8,222 bases of DNA. Origin: Actinomycetes bacterium (lineage in GTDB: Bacteria; Actinomycetota; CALGFH01). The position numbers were made by a program, and so were the translations under genes. The stretch lies in assembly GCA_030152105.1 (NCBI GenBank), contig JASLIH010000475.1, positions 1 through 8,222 on the forward strand, given 5' to 3'. This document shows positions 6,141 through 8,222 of this stretch, one piece after another; position 1 is the first letter of the stretch; every line of letters begins with the position of its first letter. Under the pieces are notes generated by a model, which saw only the letters and a list, made by a program, of their open reading frames with translations, did not search any database and was not told the origin of the DNA.

Positions 6141-6149
6141 GCACCCCGT
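6128..6149. repeat. Perfect 11-bp tandem duplication
   Basis: GAGCACCCCGT occurs twice in direct succession (6128-6138, 6139-6149). The duplication spans the stop of the NAD(P)-binding gene and the GTG of the next reading frame. Since 11 is not a multiple of 3, it also sets the frame: with a single copy, the upstream gene would read on in frame through TPSLVVTL into the DoxX-like segment. Confidence 0.85.
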
Positions 6150-6232
6150 CGCTGGTTGTCACGCTGGTGGCTGTCGCCGCCTACGCCTTCTCGGGGATCG
6201 CCGCCCGACACGGCGATGGTCAGCGGCGGTAG
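6137..6232 (+). pseudogene. Truncated DoxX-like membrane protein (N-terminal remnant)
   Basis: GTG at 6137 overlaps the upstream stop as GTGA and has GGAG 6 nt before it (6127-6130), so it looks translationally coupled. It encodes only 31 residues. Residues 5-22, SLVVTLVAVAAYAFSGIA, resemble the first membrane helix of DoxX-like proteins, which are normally over 100 residues with four helices. After that the reading is RHGDGQRR and a stop, which runs over the hairpin and the last codons of the convergent gene. The rest of the gene seems lost. It could instead be a real small membrane peptide, since the start signals are intact. The family match is from memory of typical actinobacterial DoxX starts. 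Confidence 0.5.
6197..6217 (-). terminator. Hairpin after the DUF1089 gene
   Basis: ATCGCCG (6197-6203) and CGGCGAT (6211-6217) form a perfect 7-bp stem with a 7-nt loop, beginning 2 nt past the DUF1089 stop codon. There is no U run on either strand, as is common for actinobacterial terminators. It would end the leftward aroG-DUF1089 transcript and may also stop rightward transcription from the marR-divergent side. Confidence 0.5.
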
Positions 6233-6771
6233 GCGAGGGAGCGAAACAGGCCGCCGTAGTCGAGCACGAGGCCGTCCGGGTCGACCAGCAGCTCGGCGTG
6301 GAAGTCGCCGTTGGAGAAGTGCCAGCGGTCGGCGGCCAGGCGCTGGTAGCGCTGGGCCGACGCGAGCACCTCCAGGCCGGGGAACTGGACCCAGGCCATC
6401 TGGAGGCCGGCCGCGTGGCCGGCCTCGAGCGCGGCCAGGCGGCGGATTGGGAGGGTGTTGGTGGCCGGGGTGACCGTGAGGTCGACGTCCAGGGACCCGG
6501 CGACCTCGGGCAGCTCGGGGCCGCCCTCCCAGCGCCAGCGCCCGGCCCCGTCGGCCAGCAGCACCCGGCGGGTGGACCCGCCGTCCAGCTCCAGCTCGAC
6601 CCGGCGGGTGAGCCCGTCCGGGCCCGCCTCGACCAGGTAGCGGACATCCAGTGGGGTGCCGTACGCGGGCGTGAGCACAGTGCCCGACAGGCGCAGTCCG
6701 TCGCGCCCCGCCTCCATCCGGCAGCGGTCCAGGGCGCCGGTCTCGACGTCCTGCCAGAGGATCGTGGCCAC
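6220..6771 (-). CDS. Putative glycolipid-binding protein (DUF1089)
   Basis: A 183-residue protein matching the putative glycolipid-binding family (Glycolipid_bind, DUF1089), which forms an antiparallel beta barrel; the binding role rests on structural similarity, not on tested biochemistry. Family-like landmarks are an opening ILWQDVETGALDRC (4-17), repeated barrel strands (RLSGTVLTP, VRYLVEAG, RRVELELDG), FPGLEVLASAQRYQRLAADR (129-148) and the closing NGDFHAELLVDPDGLVLDYG (154-173) with LFRSLAYRR at the end. There is no signal peptide or membrane helix, so it is probably cytoplasmic. The start is GTG with GAGG 5 nt upstream. It begins 7 nt after the aroG stop, so both are very likely one transcript, with no obvious metabolic reason for the pairing. 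A hairpin follows the stop. Confidence 0.83.
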   Translation of the reverse strand: MATILWQDVETGALDRCRMEAGRDGLRLSGTVLTPAYGTPLDVRYLVEAGPDGLTRRVELELDGGSTRRVLLADGAGRWRWEGGPELPEVAGSLDVDLTVTPATNTLPIRRLAALEAGHAAGLQMAWVQFPGLEVLASAQRYQRLAADRWHFSNGDFHAELLVDPDGLVLDYGGLFRSLAYRR

Positions 6772-6778
6772 GGCCGCC

Positions 6779-8143
6779 TCAGCCGCGGAGCAGCTCGGTG
6801 ACCTGGAAGGCCAGCTCCAGGGCCTGGCTGGCGTTCAGGCGCGGGTCGCAGGCGGTCTCGTAGCGGCGGTGCAGGTGGCCGTCGGTGATCTCGTCGGCCC
6901 CGCCGAGGCACTCGGTGACGTCCTCGCCGGTCAGCTCGACGTGGATGCCGCCCGGGTGGGTGCCCTCGGAGCGGTGGACGGCGAAGAACCCGGCCAGCTC
7001 GGCCATGACGTCGTCGAAGCGGCGGGTCTTGTGGCCCGACGGCCCGACGAAGGTGTTGCCGTGCATGGGGTCGCAGGCCCACACCACCGGGTGGCCGGCG
7101 TCGCGGACGGCCCGGACCAGCGGGGCCAGCCGCTCGGAGACCCGGGAGGCGCCCATGCGGGCGACCAGGGTGAGGCGGCCCGGGACGCGCCCCGGGTCGA
7201 GCACGTCGCACAGGGCGACGACGTCCTCAGGGGTGGCCGCCGGGCCGAGCTTGGCCCCCACCGGGTTGCCGATGCCGCGCAGGAACTCGAGGTGGGCGCC
7301 GTCCAGCTGCCGAGTCCGCTCCCCCACCCAGAGCAGGTGGGCCGAGCAGTCGTACCAGCATCCGGTGAGGCTGTCGCTCCTGGTCATGGCCTCCTCGTAG
7401 CCGAGCAGCAGGGCCTCGTGGGAGGTGTAGAAGTCGACCTGGTGGATGACCGAGGAGGCGGTCAGGTCGATGCCGCAGGCGGCCATGAAGCGCAGCGCCC
7501 GGTCGATGCCGTCGGCAACCGCGTCGTAGCGACGTCCGGACGGGCTCCGGGCCACGAACTCCTGGTTCCAGCTGTGGACCTGGTTGAGGTCGGCGAAGCC
7601 GCCCTTGGTGAAGGCCCGCAGCAGGTTGAGGGTGGCCGAGGACTGGTGGTAGGCGCGCAGCATCCGGGTCGGGTCGGGCTGGCGCCGCTGCCGGTCGAAG
7701 CCCAGCTCGTTGACCATGTCGCCGCGGTACACGGGCAGGTCGACCCCGTCCACGAGCTCGCTGGGCAGGCTGCGGGGCTTGGCGAACTGGCCGGCGATGC
7801 GGCCCACCTTGACCACCGGCAGCCCGGCCCCGTAGGTCAGGATCACCGCCATCTGGAGGATGACCTTGAGCTTGTCGCGGATGGTGTCGGCCGAGAAGGC
7901 GTCGAAGGTCTCCGCGCAGTCGCCCACCTGGAGCAGGAAGCCGTGCCCGTCCGCGACCGTGGCCAGGGTCGACTGGAGGGTCCGGGCCTCGCCGGCGACC
8001 ACCAGCGGCGGCTGGGAGGCCAGCTCCTGGAGCACCCGGTCGAGCACGGCCGGGTCGGGCCAGTCGGGCTGCTGAGCGGCTGGCAGCGCCCGCCAGGAGT
8101 CCGGCGCCCAGGGCTTGGACGGGGTACGAACGGTGGGGTTCAT
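6779..8143 (-). CDS. aroG: Class II 3-deoxy-7-phosphoheptulonate (DAHP) synthase
   Basis: A 454-residue cytoplasmic enzyme of the plant/mycobacterial (class II) type that joins phosphoenolpyruvate and erythrose 4-phosphate, the first step of aromatic amino acid synthesis. The length matches the family (about 450-465). The metal ligands known from the Mycobacterium tuberculosis enzyme are present: C76 in GDCAETF, H361 in DPMHGNT, E403 in HVELTG and D433 in CDPRLN. Substrate-site blocks are also intact: VKVGRIAGQFAKPRS (111-125), YRGD (139-142), SHEALLL (241-247), GERTRQLDGAH (274-284), KLGP (298-301) and GTHPGGIH (394-401). One oddity is V73 where the family has Gly in the GGDCAE motif. ATG at 8143 is chosen because PAAQQPDWP (21-29) then falls where relatives have it; ATG at 8179 would add 12 unlikely residues. 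Neither has a clear ribosome site. It heads the operon with the DUF1089 gene. Confidence 0.95.
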   Translation of the reverse strand: MNPTVRTPSKPWAPDSWRALPAAQQPDWPDPAVLDRVLQELASQPPLVVAGEARTLQSTLATVADGHGFLLQVGDCAETFDAFSADTIRDKLKVILQMAVILTYGAGLPVVKVGRIAGQFAKPRSLPSELVDGVDLPVYRGDMVNELGFDRQRRQPDPTRMLRAYHQSSATLNLLRAFTKGGFADLNQVHSWNQEFVARSPSGRRYDAVADGIDRALRFMAACGIDLTASSVIHQVDFYTSHEALLLGYEEAMTRSDSLTGCWYDCSAHLLWVGERTRQLDGAHLEFLRGIGNPVGAKLGPAATPEDVVALCDVLDPGRVPGRLTLVARMGASRVSERLAPLVRAVRDAGHPVVWACDPMHGNTFVGPSGHKTRRFDDVMAELAGFFAVHRSEGTHPGGIHVELTGEDVTECLGGADEITDGHLHRRYETACDPRLNASQALELAFQVTELLRG

Positions 8144-8148
8144 CGGTA

Positions 8149-8154
8149 TATCGT
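8149..8154 (+). promoter_or_regulatory. Putative -10 box (TATCGT) for the rightward gene at the edge
   Basis: Fourth copy of TATCGT on the plus strand, 47 nt before the ATG at 8202, giving a leader of about 40 nt. It lies in the 58-bp gap between the divergent aroG and the edge gene. No -35 is recognisable. Confidence 0.35.
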
Positions 8155-8201
8155 CGCAGAAGGGCGCCGTGGCGCGCATGCTCTAAGGCAAGGAGGCGGC
8201 C

Positions 8202-8222
8202 ATGGACGTGGCCAGCGAGCCC
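8202..8222 (+). CDS. Start of a gene cut by the right edge
   Basis: Only the first seven codons are visible (MDVASEP). The call rests on a perfect ribosome site AGGAGG (8191-8196) with 5 nt to the ATG, the strongest in the window, and on the divergent layout with aroG plus a TATCGT box upstream. The product cannot be guessed from this. Confidence 0.6.

Noticed and set aside
1..8222. CRISPR, tRNA, rRNA, transposase, integrase, toxin-antitoxin or phage genes
   Set aside because: No spaced repeats, clover-leaf sequences, terminal inverted repeats or matching protein motifs were seen on either strand.

Overview
This is a GC-rich (roughly 70% or more) bacterial segment. Codon third positions are almost all G/C, GTG/TTG starts are common, -10 boxes are of the TANNNT type, and one gene appears leaderless. 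The class II DAHP synthase and the membrane sensor module of the kinase are of actinobacterial type. A member of the Actinomycetota is the best guess, but I cannot name a genus. I see no rRNA, tRNA, CRISPR array, insertion sequence or phage gene, so this looks like ordinary chromosome with some decay and rearrangement in the middle.

Left part (1-2427): the 5' end of a secreted protein gene runs leftward off the edge. Upstream of it lies a compact, fully Watson-Crick three-way-junction RNA candidate (341-402, minus strand). Divergent from it is an orphan membrane histidine kinase whose ten-helix sensor resembles the one found on actinobacterial diguanylate cyclases. No response regulator is adjacent.

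Middle (2428-4867): an MpaB/rubber-oxygenase-like (DUF2236) heme-protein candidate, apparently leaderless, is followed by a divergent lysine 2,3-aminomutase (KamA) family radical SAM enzyme. The KamA-like gene has its own promoter and a leader with alternating complementary segments near the ribosome binding site.

Right-middle (4860-6232): a MarR regulator overlaps the end of the KamA-like gene tail to tail. It is transcribed divergently from an NmrA-type NAD(P)-binding gene, with a perfect inverted repeat over the shared promoter as the likely operator. The NAD(P)-binding gene is translationally coupled to the first ~22 codons of a DoxX-like membrane protein, which is cut off at a hairpin belonging to the convergent operon. 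An 11-bp tandem duplication sits exactly at the coupling junction.

Right (6197-8222): a leftward two-gene operon encodes class II DAHP synthase (first step of the shikimate pathway) and a putative glycolipid-binding (DUF1089) protein. The synthase has a Gly-to-Val change in its normally fixed metal-site motif. A divergent gene with a perfect AGGAGG site starts just before the right edge.

The box TATCGT occurs upstream of four plus-strand genes (498, 2477, 3375, 8149) and looks like a common -10 element. I do not see an obvious complete new defence or mobile system. The most distinctive signals are the RNA candidate, the unusual KamA paralog and its leader, the truncated DoxX gene, and the altered DAHP synthase motif.
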